A stretch of 64,000 nucleotides of DNA, taken from the NCBI GenBank assembly GCA_044237765.1, contig JBIIEQ010000009.1, positions 1 to 64,000 of the forward strand. The letters run 5' to 3'. The DNA is from UBA6136 sp044237765 (GTDB lineage Bacteria; Pseudomonadota; Gammaproteobacteria; Methylococcales; Methylococcaceae). Below, one piece after another: positions 45,923 through 55,314 of this stretch; the stretch's first letter is position 1; every line of letters begins with the position of its first letter. Both the position numbers and the translations under genes were made by a program. Under the pieces are notes generated by a model. That model was not told where the DNA came from, did not search any database, and saw nothing but the letters and a program-made list of their open reading frames with translations.

Positions 45923-46808
45923 GAGATGACTCCTTCAGCACTTCCGCCTGACGCATGGCAGCACGGACCGCCTCATGGCACCCTTCGGACAGCCAGGTCA
46001 GCGGCAAACGGATACCCGGCTTGATGAGCCCCAGTTCGGCCAGCGCCCACTTGACCGGGATGGGATTGGATTCGATGAAGAGATCCCGATGCAGGCCGGT
46101 CAACTTGGCATCAATGGCGGCCGATGCTTCAACATCGCCCTCGCGTGCAGCAACACACAGCTCATGCATCAGGCGCGGCGCCACATTGGCGGTGACTGAA
46201 ATAACGCCGTGACCGCCCAGCAGGCAGAACTCCCGCGCGGTAGCATCATCACCCGAATAGAGAAGAAAATCCGGCCCACACAGGCGGAGTATTTCACGGG
46301 CCCGATCCAGATTGCCGGTGGCTTCCTTGACCCCGATGATTCCGGGCACCGCGGATAGACGGGCGATGGTTTCCGGGAGCATGTCGCAGGCGGTCCGGCC
46401 AGGCACGTTGTACAAGATCTGCGGAATATCCACTGCCTCGGCAATGGCCTTGTGATGCCGATATAGCCCTTCCTGGGTGGGCTTGTTGTAGTAGGGGGTA
46501 ACCAGCAGACAGGCATCCGCCCCGTGCTGACTGGCCTGCCGGGTCAGGCTGATGGCCTCGGTGGTGGAGTTGGCTCCGGTTCCTGCAATGACGGGGACCC
46601 GGCCTGCCACCTGCTCCACGGTCAACCGGATCACCTCGCAGTGTTCGTCCTCGTCCAGTGTGGCGGATTCCCCGGTCGTGCCCACCGCCACAATGCCATC
46701 GGTGCCCTGCTCGATATGAAATTCGATCAGCCGCCTCAAGCCTTCACGGTCCAGCGCGCCATCCGGCTCCATCGGCGTCACCAATGCGACGAGACTACCT
46801 TGAATCAT
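45915..46808 (-). CDS. dapA: 4-hydroxy-tetrahydrodipicolinate synthase
   Basis: A 297-residue enzyme that condenses pyruvate with aspartate semialdehyde for lysine and peptidoglycan diaminopimelate. The ATG at 46808 gives MIQGSLVALVTPM; ATG 46814 adds two residues. Key segments are VGTTGESATLDEDEH (substrate), YYNKPTQEGLYRH (Tyr for proton transfer), LYNVPGRTACDM, and IGVKEATGNL (Schiff-base Lys). The usual length is about 292. It overlaps bamC, and dapA-bamC divergent from gcvR-bcp mirrors the E. coli order. Confidence 0.96.
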   Translation of the reverse strand: MIQGSLVALVTPMEPDGALDREGLRRLIEFHIEQGTDGIVAVGTTGESATLDEDEHCEVIRLTVEQVAGRVPVIAGTGANSTTEAISLTRQASQHGADACLLVTPYYNKPTQEGLYRHHKAIAEAVDIPQILYNVPGRTACDMLPETIARLSAVPGIIGVKEATGNLDRAREILRLCGPDFLLYSGDDATAREFCLLGGHGVISVTANVAPRLMHELCVAAREGDVEASAAIDAKLTGLHRDLFIESNPIPVKWALAELGLIKPGIRLPLTWLSEGCHEAVRAAMRQAEVLKESSHV

Positions 46809-46973
46809 GCCCATTTTCCGGCTGCAAAAAAGGAAAGAATGGTAACGTGGCGCCGATAGGCGTGACAACCGCGTTGGTTGCGGCGTTCTGCCAATAACAC
46901 GGCGCGGACACATAATGGCTCGGGGTGAAAATGGTAAACTTTTGGCCCTCTGTGTTTGGTTTGGCGAATCCCC

Positions 46974-47510
46974 ATGCAACTCGCGATTACCGTTCTTGGT
47001 GAAAATCACCCTGACCTCATTATCGAACTGACCAAGGCCATCAAGGAGGCCAAATGCACAATCCTCGAAAGCCGCATGACAGAACTGGGATTGGAGTTTG
47101 CCGGGCACCTGCTGGTTGAGGGCAACTGGAACCACATTGCCCGACTCGAAAACGCAATGGAGACTCTGGGCAACCGCTTCCAGCTGAAGTGCCACTTGCT
47201 GCGCGCCAAGGAGCAGGAAACCCCCGCTGCAGAGGAGGATATGGGACTGCCCTATGCCATTGATATCTTTGCGACCGACCAGATCAACAACATTCACGAT
47301 CTCAGCGACTTCCTGATCAGTCGCGGCGTCAGCATCATGGATCTCTCTACCAGCCGCTACCCGGCCCCCTTCACGGGTTCGCCGCTGTTCCTGGCTCACA
47401 TGATCGTGCGAATCCCCTCCGGCATGCGCATTGTTTCCCTGCGGGACGAGTTCCTGGATTTCTGCGACCAGATGAACCTCGACGCCATCCTGGAACCGGT
47501 GAAACGCTAA
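46974..47510 (+). CDS. gcvR: glycine cleavage system regulator GcvR-like, two ACT domains
   Basis: A 178-residue protein from ATG 46974 containing two ACT-like domains (about residues 1-80 and 90-175), with AITVLGENHPDLIIELTKAI and AIDIFATDQINNIHDLSDFL. In E. coli GcvR holds back GcvA and represses the glycine cleavage genes; the family also serves broader regulatory roles. It lies divergent from dapA with 165 bases between and 23 bases ahead of bcp. Confidence 0.82.
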   Translation: MQLAITVLGENHPDLIIELTKAIKEAKCTILESRMTELGLEFAGHLLVEGNWNHIARLENAMETLGNRFQLKCHLLRAKEQETPAAEEDMGLPYAIDIFATDQINNIHDLSDFLISRGVSIMDLSTSRYPAPFTGSPLFLAHMIVRIPSGMRIVSLRDEFLDFCDQMNLDAILEPVKR

Positions 47511-47533
47511 TCCAACTCAACGAGGAATCGACC

Positions 47534-48010
47534 ATGAGCACACCGACCATCGGACAGCCGATTGCTGACTTTACCCTCCCCGCCACCTCGGGCAAGACCG
47601 TGCAACTCTCAGGGTTGAGCGGCCTTTACGTGGTTCTCTACTTCTACCCGAAGGACAGCACACCGGGCTGCACTCAGGAAGGCCAGGATTTTCGTGATCT
47701 TTACCCGGACTTTCAGGCACTGGGCGCCGAAATTCTTGGCGTCTCCCGCGACAGCCTCAAGTCCCATGAGAACTTCAAGTGCAAGCAGGAATTCCCGTTT
47801 GAACTCCTGTCGGATGCGGATGAAGCCCTTTGCCGTCAGTTCGACGTCATCAAGCTGAAGAACATGTACGGGAAGCAGGTGCAGGGCATCGAGCGCAGCA
47901 CCTTTCTGATCGATCCGGAGGGGAAGCTCGCCGCCGAGTGGCGCAAGGTCAGCGTCAAGGGGCATGCGGCCGAAGTCCTCGAGAAAGTCCGGTCGCTCAA
48001 GACGGCCTGA
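47534..48010 (+). CDS. bcp: peroxiredoxin Bcp/PrxQ type
   Basis: A 158-residue peroxiredoxin. The peroxidatic Cys46 lies in PKDSTPGCTQEG. The position five residues on, where E. coli Bcp has its second Cys, is a Gln here (Q51), so it is not the atypical 2-Cys form; two other cysteines (in NFKCKQEF and ALCRQF) exist. It would reduce hydroperoxides with thioredoxin. A 23-base spacing from gcvR indicates a shared transcript. Confidence 0.93.
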   Translation: MSTPTIGQPIADFTLPATSGKTVQLSGLSGLYVVLYFYPKDSTPGCTQEGQDFRDLYPDFQALGAEILGVSRDSLKSHENFKCKQEFPFELLSDADEALCRQFDVIKLKNMYGKQVQGIERSTFLIDPEGKLAAEWRKVSVKGHAAEVLEKVRSLKTA

Positions 48011-48024
48011 ACCCACCCGCTACC

Positions 48025-48435
48025 ATGCCGATTCGAACGAACCGCTCGAGGCTCTTTCGGGGGATTCTGCCTTGCGTGGTCTTCCTGCTTGGCGTTTTGG
48101 CCACTCCCGCTCATGCGGGCCCGGTATATCGCTGCTTCCAGAATGGCAGCGTGGCTTACACCCAGAATGCGTCAGACCCGAGTTGCGAGCCGATTGAGGT
48201 CAATGCCTACGAACCTGATCCAGAAACGGTTTCCCAGAAAAAGGATCAGCTCAGGCAATGGCGAGACGATCGCTCCAAGTCGCTGAGCGAGGGGCGTCGT
48301 AAAAAGAGCGGCAGGAAACAGAAACCCAGGGAACCCGGAACCGAGGGGGACATCCCCGACGATCTGAAATCGACCACCGACGCCATGAAGATTCCAAACA
48401 AACTGGACTTCAAGGAACCGACCGGCGAGCCATAA
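48025..48435 (+). CDS. DUF4124-like secreted protein
   Basis: A 136-residue protein with a signal peptide (FLLGVLATPAHA, cleavage after AHA) followed by the short VYRCFQNGSVAYTQNASDPSC unit of the DUF4124 type, in which two Cys may pair. The rest is charged (Lys/Arg/Glu-rich, residues 75-105) and likely disordered. The domain occurs in many proteobacterial periplasmic proteins; its role is unknown. It follows bcp by 14 bases. Confidence 0.7.
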   Translation: MPIRTNRSRLFRGILPCVVFLLGVLATPAHAGPVYRCFQNGSVAYTQNASDPSCEPIEVNAYEPDPETVSQKKDQLRQWRDDRSKSLSEGRRKKSGRKQKPREPGTEGDIPDDLKSTTDAMKIPNKLDFKEPTGEP

Positions 48436-48497
48436 GCAAGGCTACTGCGCATCCCTCCGATCGTCCTTCACACACCGCACGACCGAAGCAGCCCCAC

Positions 48498-49163
48498 ATG
48501 AACCGCGACGACACTCCCGCCATCATCATCGAACCGCAAGGACCGCATCGGGCAAGCATCATCTGGCTGCACGGGTTGGGGGCGGATGGTCATGACTTTG
48601 CCCCCATCACCACCGAACTGCAGCTGCCCGATGCGCTCGGCGTGCGCTTCATCCTGCCGCATGCTCCCCATCGACCGGTAACCATCAATGGCGGCTATGT
48701 CATGCGGGCCTGGTACGACATTGCTCATACCGATATCGGTCGCACTCCCGACCTGGGCGGCATCGAGGCATCCCGACAGGCCGTGGCAGACCTGATCGAC
48801 CGCGAAGTGGCGGCCGGCATTGCACCCGAACGCATCATCCTCGCCGGTTTCTCGCAGGGTGGCGTCATCGCGATTGAAACCGTGACTCATCACCAGGACA
48901 AGCTGGGGGGCGCCATCGCCCTTTCCTGCTACCTGGCTCGCAACGTCGATCTACCCGCCGCCACGCGACCCATACCCGTTTTCCTTGCCCACGGCATCGA
49001 GGACACCATCGTGCCGCACGGGCTGGGGCTGGCGGCACGCGATGCGCTGGAAAAACAAGGATATGCGGTGGAATGGCATGCCTATCGCATGCCCCACTCC
49101 GTTTGTCAGCAGGAGATCATGGATATTCGCCGCTGGCTGCTGGCGCAACTGGGCGAGCACTGA
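48498..49163 (+). CDS. carboxylesterase/phospholipase (EstB/YpfH type)
   Basis: A 221-residue alpha/beta hydrolase. Conserved features are IIWLHGLGADGHDF (oxyanion region), GFSQGG with the nucleophile Ser, HGIEDTIVP with the acid Asp and a His in MPHSVCQQE. This is the pattern of short-chain carboxylesterases and acyl-protein thioesterases. Physiological ester not known. Follows the DUF4124-like gene by 62 bases on the same strand and converges on prmA. Confidence 0.9.
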   Translation: MNRDDTPAIIIEPQGPHRASIIWLHGLGADGHDFAPITTELQLPDALGVRFILPHAPHRPVTINGGYVMRAWYDIAHTDIGRTPDLGGIEASRQAVADLIDREVAAGIAPERIILAGFSQGGVIAIETVTHHQDKLGGAIALSCYLARNVDLPAATRPIPVFLAHGIEDTIVPHGLGLAARDALEKQGYAVEWHAYRMPHSVCQQEIMDIRRWLLAQLGEH

Positions 49164-49169
49164 AGTCGG

Positions 49170-50048
49170 CTAGCCGGACCTTTTTACCCCGGACAGGATG
49201 GCCCAATCCTCGCTCTGCCGGACCGGCTCGAATACCACCTCGGCCGCATAGGCCACCCGCACCAACTCGGCCTGCTCAGCGAGAATACCCGAGAGGGCCA
49301 GATGTCTGCCGGGCTTGAGCCGAGACAGAATATCCCCAGCCAGCTCCACCAGCGGCCCGGCGAGAATGTTTGCCACCACCACATCCGCCAACGGTAAACC
49401 CGGATCGCACGGAAAACCCAGCGTCAGCCTCCCCTCGACGCCATTCTTTTGAGCATTGTCCTGGCTAGCCGTCAACGCCTGAGGATCGATATCAATGCCG
49501 TGCGCCGATGATGCCCCCAGCTTCAGCGCGGCCACCGCGAGTATCCCCGAACCGCAGCCGTAATCCAGCACGGTTCGGCTCGCCAGATCGAGACCCTCCA
49601 GCCATTCCAGACAAAGCGCCGTGGTGGGGTGGGTGCCTGTCCCGAAAGCCAGCCCCGGGTCCAGGATCACATTGACAGCAGTGGGTTCCGGCGGCTCATA
49701 GCCGGTCGGGCAAATCCACAGGCGGTTCCCAAACCGCATGGGCTTGAAGTGCTCCATCCACGCCCGTTCCCAGACCTGATCCTCGATGATCTCGCTGTTC
49801 CAATCCAGAAGCCGATCGCCGAAATCATTCAGGGCAGAAAGGCGAATGGCATCGCCATCAATATCGCCCTCGAACAGGGCCGTGACTTTGGTCCGTTGCC
49901 ACAGCGGCGTTTCCCCCGGGGGTGGCTCGAACAGTGGCTGATCGCCCGCATCGTCAAACCCCACCGACAAGGCGCCCTGCGCCGTGAACCAGTCGGAAAC
50001 CGACTCAGCCTGCGACTCCTCGACTGTGGCGGCCAGCTGGCGCCACAT
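49170..50048 (-). CDS. prmA: ribosomal protein L11 methyltransferase
   Basis: A 292-residue enzyme that trimethylates L11. The SAM-binding motif is VLDYGCGSGILAVAALKLG and the acceptor-site motif NILAGPLVEL (in the place of NPPY) is present. The start shares one base with the accC stop (TGATG), and it converges on the esterase gene 6 bases away. Its position behind accBC is standard for gammaproteobacteria. Confidence 0.96.
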   Translation of the reverse strand: MWRQLAATVEESQAESVSDWFTAQGALSVGFDDAGDQPLFEPPPGETPLWQRTKVTALFEGDIDGDAIRLSALNDFGDRLLDWNSEIIEDQVWERAWMEHFKPMRFGNRLWICPTGYEPPEPTAVNVILDPGLAFGTGTHPTTALCLEWLEGLDLASRTVLDYGCGSGILAVAALKLGASSAHGIDIDPQALTASQDNAQKNGVEGRLTLGFPCDPGLPLADVVVANILAGPLVELAGDILSRLKPGRHLALSGILAEQAELVRVAYAAEVVFEPVRQSEDWAILSGVKRSG

Positions 50049-51394
50049 CAGTGCTTCATGCCCAGTTTCTTTTCGAGGTAGTGGATATTCTGACTACCGG
50101 CGTCAAAGCCCGGATCGTTGATGATGTCCAGCAGAAGCGAGATATTGCAGTTGATGCCGCCAATCACGAGCTCGTTGAGTGCGGTGCGCATGCGGGCGAT
50201 AGCGCTGGCGCGATCTTCGCCATGCGCGATGAGTTTGCCGATCATCGAATCGTAATACGGCGGGACCACATAGCCATTGTAGATATGCGTTTCCACCCGT
50301 ATACCGGGACCACCGGGCATGTGGAACTGCTCGATCAAACCGGGACTCGGCATGAAGGTCTTGGAATCCTCGGCATTGATGCGGCATTCGATCGCATGCC
50401 CTCGCAGCGTGACGTCGGATTGCTTGAAGGAGAGTTCCTTTCCGGAAGCCACCAGCAACTGTTCCTTGACGATATCGAAGCCGGTCACCATTTCGGTGAC
50501 GGGATGCTCGACCTGGACACGGGTGTTCATCTCGATGAAATAGAATTCGCCGTCCTGGTAGAGGAACTCGAACGTCCCCGCGCCGACATAGCCGATTTCC
50601 TTGCACGCCTTGACGCAGCGAGCGCCCATTTCATTGCGCTGCTCTTCGCTGATGCCAGGTGCCGGGGCCTCCTCGACCACCTTCTGATGGCGGCGCTGAG
50701 TGGAACAGTCACGTTCCCCCAGGTGCACACAATTGCCGTGGGTGTCGGCGATGACCTGGAACTCGATATGACGAGGGTTTTCCAGGAATTTTTCCATGTA
50801 GACCATATCATTGCCGAAGGCCGCGCCGGCCTCGCCCTTGGTCAGGGTGATGGCGCTATGGAGGTTGGCTTCGGTATGAACGACGCGCATGCCACGCCCA
50901 CCACCGCCACCAGCCGCCTTGATGATGATCGGGAAACCAATGCGGCGGGCTATCTTCAGCGTCTCTTCGGGATCATCGCCCAGCGGACCATCCGAGCCCG
51001 GCAAGCAGGGAATCCCGGCCTTTTTCATCGCCTCGATGGCCGCCACCTTGTCACCCATCACACGGATGGTTTCAGGCTTCGGACCAATGAAAACAAAGCC
51101 ACTCTGGATAACCTTCTCGGCAAAATCGGCGTTTTCCGACAGGAAGCCGTAGCCGGGATGGATGGCTTCCGCATCGGTGACTTCCGCCGCGCTGATGATC
51201 GCGGGCACATTCAGGTAACTGTCCCGGGAGGAGGCCGGACCGATACAGACCGACTCGTCGGCAAGACGAACGTGCTTGAGGTCGCGGTCCGCCTCGGAAT
51301 GCACGGCGACGGCCTTGATGCCGAGCTCCCGGCAGGCCCTTAGGATACGCAGGGCAATTTCGCCCCGGTTGGCAATCAGAATTTTACCGATCAT
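50048..51394 (-). CDS. accC: acetyl-CoA carboxylase, biotin carboxylase subunit
   Basis: A 448-residue ATP-grasp enzyme that carboxylates biotin on AccB in the first step of fatty acid synthesis. Segments seen: ILIANRGEIALRILRA, the glycine-rich ATP loop AAGGGGGRGMRVV, HLGERDCSTQRRHQKVVEEA, and FIEMNTRVQVEHPVTEMVTG. Lies 51 bases behind accB. Confidence 0.98.
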   Translation of the reverse strand: MIGKILIANRGEIALRILRACRELGIKAVAVHSEADRDLKHVRLADESVCIGPASSRDSYLNVPAIISAAEVTDAEAIHPGYGFLSENADFAEKVIQSGFVFIGPKPETIRVMGDKVAAIEAMKKAGIPCLPGSDGPLGDDPEETLKIARRIGFPIIIKAAGGGGGRGMRVVHTEANLHSAITLTKGEAGAAFGNDMVYMEKFLENPRHIEFQVIADTHGNCVHLGERDCSTQRRHQKVVEEAPAPGISEEQRNEMGARCVKACKEIGYVGAGTFEFLYQDGEFYFIEMNTRVQVEHPVTEMVTGFDIVKEQLLVASGKELSFKQSDVTLRGHAIECRINAEDSKTFMPSPGLIEQFHMPGGPGIRVETHIYNGYVVPPYYDSMIGKLIAHGEDRASAIARMRTALNELVIGGINCNISLLLDIINDPGFDAGSQNIHYLEKKLGMKH

Positions 51395-51445
51395 GGTGTG
51401 TGAACTCAGGTGTCCGGTCGTGATATGGCGCGGGATCCAGAAGGC

Positions 51446-51901
51446 TTATTCGATGACGAATAGCGGCTGGTTGTATTCGACCGGCTGCGCGTTTTCCACC
51501 AGCACCTTGGTGACCTTGCCTGCCTTGTCCGCTTCGATCTGATTAAGAATTTTCATCGCCTCGATGATGCAAAGCGTATCGCCCGCTTCGACGCGCTGGC
51601 CCAGCTCCACGAACAGCTTGGCACCCGGGGTGGGTGAACGATAGAAGGTGCCGACCATGGGTGAACGCACGATGTGCCCTGTCAGGGGATCGGCCTCGCC
51701 CTTTTTCGGCGAAGAATCACCGCCAGCTGCAATTACCGGCTGAGGCGCCGCGGCAATGGGTGCCGCAACCATCTGCGTTGTCTGGATGACGTTGCTTTGG
51801 CGGCTGATGCGAACCGATTCCTCGCCCTCATGGATTTCGATTTCGGTGACATCGGACTCGCCGATCATGTCGATCAATTTTTTTATTTTGCGGATATCCA
51901 T
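51446..51901 (-). CDS. accB: acetyl-CoA carboxylase biotin carboxyl carrier protein
   Basis: A 151-residue protein. ATG 51901 gives the usual MDIRKIKKLIDMIGESDVTE. The middle is an Ala/Pro-rich linker, and the C-terminal biotinyl domain has EAMKILNQIEAD with the biotinylated Lys. It carries the carboxyl group from AccC to the carboxyltransferase. The start lies only 4 bases after aroQ's stop, so aroQ, accB and accC are one transcript. Confidence 0.97.
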   Translation of the reverse strand: MDIRKIKKLIDMIGESDVTEIEIHEGEESVRISRQSNVIQTTQMVAAPIAAAPQPVIAAGGDSSPKKGEADPLTGHIVRSPMVGTFYRSPTPGAKLFVELGQRVEAGDTLCIIEAMKILNQIEADKAGKVTKVLVENAQPVEYNQPLFVIE

Positions 51902-51905
51902 CGTT

Positions 51906-52358
51906 TTATTGACCTTGGTTTGAAGTGGTTGCCTCAATGGCGGCCTTCAGCGCGAGCTCATAACCCAGAGGGCCCAAACCGCAGATGACGCCTTTGGCGA
52001 TATCGGAAAGATAGGAATGCTTGCGGAATGGCTCCCGCGCATGGACGTTGGAAAGATGGACCTCGATAAACGGGATTCGGGTCGCCAGCAAGGCATCCCG
52101 CAGCGCGATACTGGTATGGGTATAGGCGCCGGGGTTGATGAGGATGAAGTCCACACCCTCGCGATAAGCGGCATGAATGCGGTCGATCAGCGCACCTTCC
52201 GTATTGCTTTGAAAGGTGGCCATCTCGTGACCGGACTGTTGGGCCAGGCCCATCAGATGCGCGTCGATTTCAGCCAGGGTCTGATGGCCATAAACCCCGG
52301 GTTCGCGCACGCCCAGCATGTTCAGATTCGGACCATTGAGGACGAGAATGCTGGCCAT
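51906..52358 (-). CDS. aroQ: type II 3-dehydroquinate dehydratase
   Basis: A 150-residue enzyme of the shikimate pathway, dodecameric in the family. Signature parts are ILVLNGPNLNMLGVREPGVYG (nucleotide written as two pieces: the ILVLNGPNLNMLG start with catalytic Arg/Tyr loop), FILINPGAYTHTSIALRDAL and PFIEVHLSNVHAREPFRKHS. First gene of the aroQ-accBC-prmA run; 104 bases of leader behind tlpA may hold a promoter. Confidence 0.97.
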   Translation of the reverse strand: MASILVLNGPNLNMLGVREPGVYGHQTLAEIDAHLMGLAQQSGHEMATFQSNTEGALIDRIHAAYREGVDFILINPGAYTHTSIALRDALLATRIPFIEVHLSNVHAREPFRKHSYLSDIAKGVICGLGPLGYELALKAAIEATTSNQGQ

Positions 52359-52462
52359 GAAAGGGGGAACGCTCCGAAATGCAGAAATGCGCGGGCATTT
52401 TGCCCAAACGTCGCGATATTGTCCATGAAATGCCTGCTTTTCAGCAGAAGCTGCTCAGTGGG

Positions 52463-52975
52463 TCAGTGCGCAAGCAGGAGCGGATTCACTTTTTCCAATA
52501 ACTCTTGTCGCCGGAACACCCCGGTGTGGGCGTAAACCTTGTGGCCCTCGCGGTCGAACACCACGGAAAACGGCAAGGCGGACAGTTCATTCCCAAGACT
52601 ATCCGCCCAGTCTGGCACACTGGCGTTTCCCACCAGAACGGGGTAGCTCACAGGGTGTTTGGCAAGAAAGTCGCGCACGACGGATGGATCATCAATGGCA
52701 ACCCCGACAAACTGAAGACCCTTGTCGCCCAGTTCCTTCTGCAAGGCATCGAACTCCGGCATCTCTTCCCGACAGGGAGGACACCAGGTGGCCCAGAAGT
52801 TGAGGACCAGTACCTTGCCCTGCCAATCGGCCAGGGCATGGGAGCCCCCTTTCAGATCGACCAGCGTCGGTTCGGGCAATACGACGGCGGGAGGCGGCGA
52901 GGTCCAACGGTAGGTGATGAAGCCCGCCAGCATCGCCGCCAGGGCGATGCTGGCATAGACCAAGCCTCGGATCAT
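52463..52975 (-). CDS. TlpA-family thiol:disulfide oxidoreductase
   Basis: A 170-residue membrane-anchored thioredoxin-fold protein. One N-terminal transmembrane segment, then LVLNFWATWCPPCREEMPEF with the CxxC pair Cys65/Cys68. ATG overlaps dsbD's stop by four bases (ATGA), so it is coupled to the electron supply protein DsbD and is probably kept reduced by it. Likely role is periplasmic thiol reduction, for example in cytochrome c maturation. Confidence 0.92.
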   Translation of the reverse strand: MIRGLVYASIALAAMLAGFITYRWTSPPPAVVLPEPTLVDLKGGSHALADWQGKVLVLNFWATWCPPCREEMPEFDALQKELGDKGLQFVGVAIDDPSVVRDFLAKHPVSYPVLVGNASVPDWADSLGNELSALPFSVVFDREGHKVYAHTGVFRRQELLEKVNPLLLAH

Positions 52976-55314
52976 GGCAATACCTGCCTGACGTGCGCCA
53001 GAAACTCATTGGCCTCCATGAAGCCGATCACCCGCAAGGCCTTGCGCTCCTGACCATCCGTGCCAAAGAAAAGCGTCGCGGGGGGTCCGATAAGACCAAA
53101 ATGTTTCATGAGCGCGGCATGCTGTTCCGTATTATCCGTCACATCCGCTTTGAGCAGAACCATCGACCCCAGCGCCTTGATGACCCGTGGATCCTTGAAG
53201 GTGTAATGCTCCATCTCCTTGCAGGACACGCACCAGTCGGCATAGAAATCGAGCATGACCGGTTCCCCGTGGGCGGAGGCATCGGCAATCGCCTTCTCCA
53301 GTTCGAGGACGGAGCTCACCGGACGGAATTTCAATTCGTCCACTAACGGTACCTGGCCACCCGCCAGCGTGTTCGCTCCGGTAATTCCCTTGAGTGGCTG
53401 CAAGGGATTGGTGCTGTTCGAGGCGACGCCAATCAGCAGCAGAATGCCATAAGCCAGCATCGCAATGCCGACCCCCTTCCAGAGTCTTCGCCAGCCGGAA
53501 ACATTCGCGGGCAACGCATCCAGCGCGCCCATGTAGATGGCTGGCACAATCAGCAGCAACGCCCACAGCAGCAGGGTGACGGCCGAAGGAAGGACACGGT
53601 CCAGCAACCAGACGGCAATCGCCAGTAGCCCGACGCCAAAGACCGCTTTGACGGCATTCATCCAGGTTCCGGCGCGTGGCAGCAGCTTTCCAGCCGATGC
53701 GCCGATCACCAGCAGGGGAAGCCCCATCCCGAGGCCCAGCGAAAACAGGGCCAACCCTCCCAGCAGGGCATCGCCGGTCTGGCCGATATAGATCAGCGCT
53801 CCCGCCAGCGGCGCGGCGACGCAAGGGCCGACGATCAGGGCCGACAAGGCCCCCATCACCGCTGCCCCCGCCAACGTGCCCCCGTGCTGCTGATTGCTGA
53901 CTCTGGAGAGGGTGGATTGCAGAAACCCGGGCAATTGCAGCGAGAACAGCCCGAACATCGAGAGTGCCAGCAGCACAAAGACGGCGCTAAAGGCGATGAT
54001 GACCCGAGGCTCCTGAAACAGCGCCTGAAGATTGCTGCCGAACAATCCCGCCAGCACACCAAACACCGTGTAGGCGAGCGCAGAGGCCAGCACATAACTC
54101 AGCGACAACATGAAGGCGCGGCCCGTGGTGATCTTGTGGCCATGCCCGACGATGATGCCGGACAGGATCGGGATCATCGGGAAGATGCAGGGCGTGAAAG
54201 CCAGCAGCAGACCCATTCCCAGAAAGCTCAGGGCGGTCAGCCAGATGGAATCCTTCCTCAGGTGATCGACAATGGCGCATTGTTCAGACAGGCCTTCGGT
54301 TTCCACAAAACCGGTCGGTGACCCGATCTGGCATTCGCCCATGACCGGCGCAGCCGACCCCGCGACCGCAGGCGCGGCACCGAGCACTCCGCCTTCCGGC
54401 AACTCCAGATCGACCCTCTTTTCCATGGGCGGATAGCAGACGCCCCGTTCGGCGCAGCCCTGAAAGGCCACGCGCAATTCGATCCGGCCCGCATCCAGAC
54501 TGCTTCGCTCCAGGGGCACGGCAAAACCGACATCCTTGTGGAAGATCTCCACGGAGCCGAATTCCGGATCCTGCTTGGGTTCGCCATGGGGAATCTCGTA
54601 TGGTCCCAAGCGAGCCCCCGGGGCATCGCCCAGGACCAGGTTGAATTTCTCCCGATACAGGTAATAACCATCGGCAATCCGCCAACTGACCCAGAGAGTG
54701 TTGGCATCCTTGATTTCGGAATAAAAATGGAAAGCCTCATCCGGCGGCAGAAGATCGCCCTGCCCGCCCGGCTTGATACCCAGCGATTTGAAAATGTCCT
54801 TCAGCGTTGAATTGGACCCGCCGTCGTTGGCGGCGACTCGCACCGGATCGGTGGGCCAGGACAGCGCAACCGCCTGCTTATGCGGTGAGTAACAGACGCC
54901 GGCGTCAGCACAACCCTGCGATGACACATCAATCAGGACCTTGTCGGTAGTTGCCCCCTGGCGAATCAGTGGGACCTTGATTTCCAGATGACCGCGATAC
55001 ACCTCCATCACGCCCATCGATTCATCGTGCTTGGTTTCGGTCGGCGGAAAGATCGGCTTGCCCAGGGCCAAATCCGGTGACCGGGAGACGAACTTCAGTC
55101 GCTTCTGGTAAAGGTGATAGCCGTCTGCAATGTCCCAGTTGAAGACCGCTGCGTCCTTGTCCATCCGATACGAGAAGCGGAAAGCCTCATCGTTTGGCAG
55201 GAGTTCCGCCGTAGTGATGGCAAAAGCCGGGTTCATGGCCAATCCCAGCCACAGACTCACGGCCACTCCCGCATGCCTGAGCATCAGAGCCAGGACGAAA
55301 ACCATTCGACTCAT
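52972..55314 (-). CDS. dsbD: thiol:disulfide interchange protein DsbD with duplicated N-terminal domain
   Basis: A 780-residue protein that brings electrons from cytoplasmic thioredoxin to the periplasm. ATG 55314 overlaps the cutA stop (ATGA). After a signal peptide there are two alpha-type domains in tandem: the first (about 36-155) has SQGCADAGVCYSP with Cys135 and Cys141, the second (about 188-307) has FQGCAERGVCYPP with Cys287 and Cys293. The eight-helix membrane domain follows with AFTPCIFPMIPIL and IVGPCVAAPLAG, then the thioredoxin-like gamma domain with DWCVSCKEME. E. coli DsbD is about 565 residues with one alpha domain. The second alpha domain explains the extra length. Confidence 0.95.
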   Translation of the reverse strand: MSRMVFVLALMLRHAGVAVSLWLGLAMNPAFAITTAELLPNDEAFRFSYRMDKDAAVFNWDIADGYHLYQKRLKFVSRSPDLALGKPIFPPTETKHDESMGVMEVYRGHLEIKVPLIRQGATTDKVLIDVSSQGCADAGVCYSPHKQAVALSWPTDPVRVAANDGGSNSTLKDIFKSLGIKPGGQGDLLPPDEAFHFYSEIKDANTLWVSWRIADGYYLYREKFNLVLGDAPGARLGPYEIPHGEPKQDPEFGSVEIFHKDVGFAVPLERSSLDAGRIELRVAFQGCAERGVCYPPMEKRVDLELPEGGVLGAAPAVAGSAAPVMGECQIGSPTGFVETEGLSEQCAIVDHLRKDSIWLTALSFLGMGLLLAFTPCIFPMIPILSGIIVGHGHKITTGRAFMLSLSYVLASALAYTVFGVLAGLFGSNLQALFQEPRVIIAFSAVFVLLALSMFGLFSLQLPGFLQSTLSRVSNQQHGGTLAGAAVMGALSALIVGPCVAAPLAGALIYIGQTGDALLGGLALFSLGLGMGLPLLVIGASAGKLLPRAGTWMNAVKAVFGVGLLAIAVWLLDRVLPSAVTLLLWALLLIVPAIYMGALDALPANVSGWRRLWKGVGIAMLAYGILLLIGVASNSTNPLQPLKGITGANTLAGGQVPLVDELKFRPVSSVLELEKAIADASAHGEPVMLDFYADWCVSCKEMEHYTFKDPRVIKALGSMVLLKADVTDNTEQHAALMKHFGLIGPPATLFFGTDGQERKALRVIGFMEANEFLAHVRQVLP

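Noticed and set aside
46809..47399. upstream extension of the dapA frame to 47399
   Set aside because: It would overlap gcvR on the other strand and add a non-family N-terminus; DapA starts at 46808.
50051..51343. 430-codon open frame on the plus strand
   Set aside because: It is antisense to accC, whose motifs are complete; the long open frame is a result of GC-rich codon use.
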